DNA of 59,232 nt. Origin: Streptomyces hirsutus. GTDB taxonomy: Bacteria > Actinomycetota > Actinomycetes > Streptomycetales > Streptomycetaceae. The notes beneath the pieces are model-generated. The model did not search any database. It was given only the letters and a program-made list of their open reading frames with translations, and was not told the DNA's origin. Below, one piece after another: positions 58,885 to 59,232 of the stretch; position 1 is the first letter of the stretch; every line of letters starts with the position of its first letter. The translations under genes were made by a program, and so were the position numbers. The DNA lies in the NCBI RefSeq assembly GCF_001418415.1, contig NZ_LIQT01000003.1:1-59232 (forward strand). Reading direction: 5' to 3'.

Positions 58885-59232
58885 AGTTGGAGGACCGGGA
58901 CGGCTTGGACGAGGCTCGTGATCCGGGTCGTCGAGCAGCGGAGTTCGCGGAGGGGACGCCAGGACTTGAGGGTGGCGACGGCCTGCTCGACCAGCGCACG
59001 GATCTTTGCGTGGGACCGGTTGACGGCCTGTCGGCCTGTGGAGAGGCTGTCCCATCGGCTGCGGTAAGGGAGGCGGATCATGCCGTGCTTCTTGTGTTTG
59101 CCCGAGTAGAACGGGCGATCGGCGGCGATTCGGTCGATGGTGTACCGCTCGGAAAGTCATCGCTGCAGGTGCGTACCCATGTCCTGGAGCGTCGGTAGCA
59201 GCTGGGATGCGGTCGTGGTGATCGTCTCGCTG
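58885..59232 (-). pseudogene. IS5-family transposase, C-terminal remnant
   Basis: The minus-strand segment has VNRSHAKIRALVEQAVATLK and LRCSTTRITSLVQAVPVLQL, the C-terminal catalytic block (the K/R-rich helix and Glu region) of the HARBI1/IS5-type enzymes. Upstream near 59140-59190 the frame shifts and the preceding conserved strands are scrambled. The element is broken and runs out of the window. Confidence 0.75.

Overview
The window is high-GC DNA with strong third-position GC bias, many GTG and TTG starts behind GGAGG-like sites, and almost no TTA codons. This points to an actinomycete, most likely a Streptomyces chromosome. It has two halves: an accessory region rich in insertion sequences (about 0.4-23 kb) and a nonribosomal peptide biosynthetic cluster (about 23.5-57.5 kb).

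Accessory half. An IS6-family element (936-1800) is followed by a CRISPR array of 10 repeats (1982-2607), the 3' remnant of a probable cas3 gene, an intact cas4-cas1-cas2 adaptation module (2831-4581), and a second array of 6 repeats in the opposite repeat orientation (4725-5084). No effector genes (cas5, cas7, cas8, cas6 or a full cas3) are present. Hypothetical genes and a PIN-domain gene follow. A 2.46-kb element with 100-bp terminal inverted repeats (10480-12935) sits inside a CGGTG microsatellite; it carries an IS5-type transposase and an aminoglycoside-phosphotransferase-like gene. Next is a nested stack in which an IS701 element lies inside an IS630 element, which lies inside an ISL3 remnant (14226-17238). 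A DNA ligase fragment, an acyl-CoA desaturase with its ferredoxin-reductase partner, and a divergent PucR-type regulator come next. IS6, ISAs1 and IS3 debris ends this half.

Peptide cluster. Its gene content closely matches what is known of GE81112, a chlorinated tetrapeptide inhibitor of the 30S ribosomal subunit. It has two A-T didomain synthetases with histidine-like specificity codes and a CmlA-type beta-hydroxylase with a halogenase-family flavoenzyme (for a chlorinated beta-hydroxyhistidine). It has a lysine/ornithine cyclodeaminase with a GetF-like imino-acid hydroxylase and a free-standing A domain whose code is proline-like (for 3-hydroxypipecolate). It has a GetI/VioC-like hydroxylase and an O-carbamoyltransferase (for the hydroxylated carbamoyl residue). 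There is also an A-T-C-A-T-C synthetase, a T-C didomain protein, two type II thioesterases, an asymmetric ABC exporter pair and a cation/proton antiporter. An RsgA GTPase, a factor that itself acts on the 30S subunit, suggests self-protection.

Transcription units inferred from spacing. Plus strand: CmlA-like, thioesterase, A-T(His), halogenase (23.5-29.7 kb); rsgA and the second A-T (31.5-35.2 kb); SDR, GNAT, carbamoyltransferase, NAG-kinase-like (53.8-57.5 kb). Minus strand: large NRPS, T-C, GetI-like (45.2-35.3 kb); thioesterase, two ABC genes, cyclodeaminase, free A domain (53.3-46.2 kb). The last plus-strand operon suggests a route to a 5-hydroxynorvaline-type residue that is then O-carbamoylated. 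No cluster-situated regulator, MbtH-like protein, epimerase or terminal thioesterase domain was seen. A TTA codon in one synthetase gene suggests bldA control.

All assignments come from reading the sequence; no database search was made.
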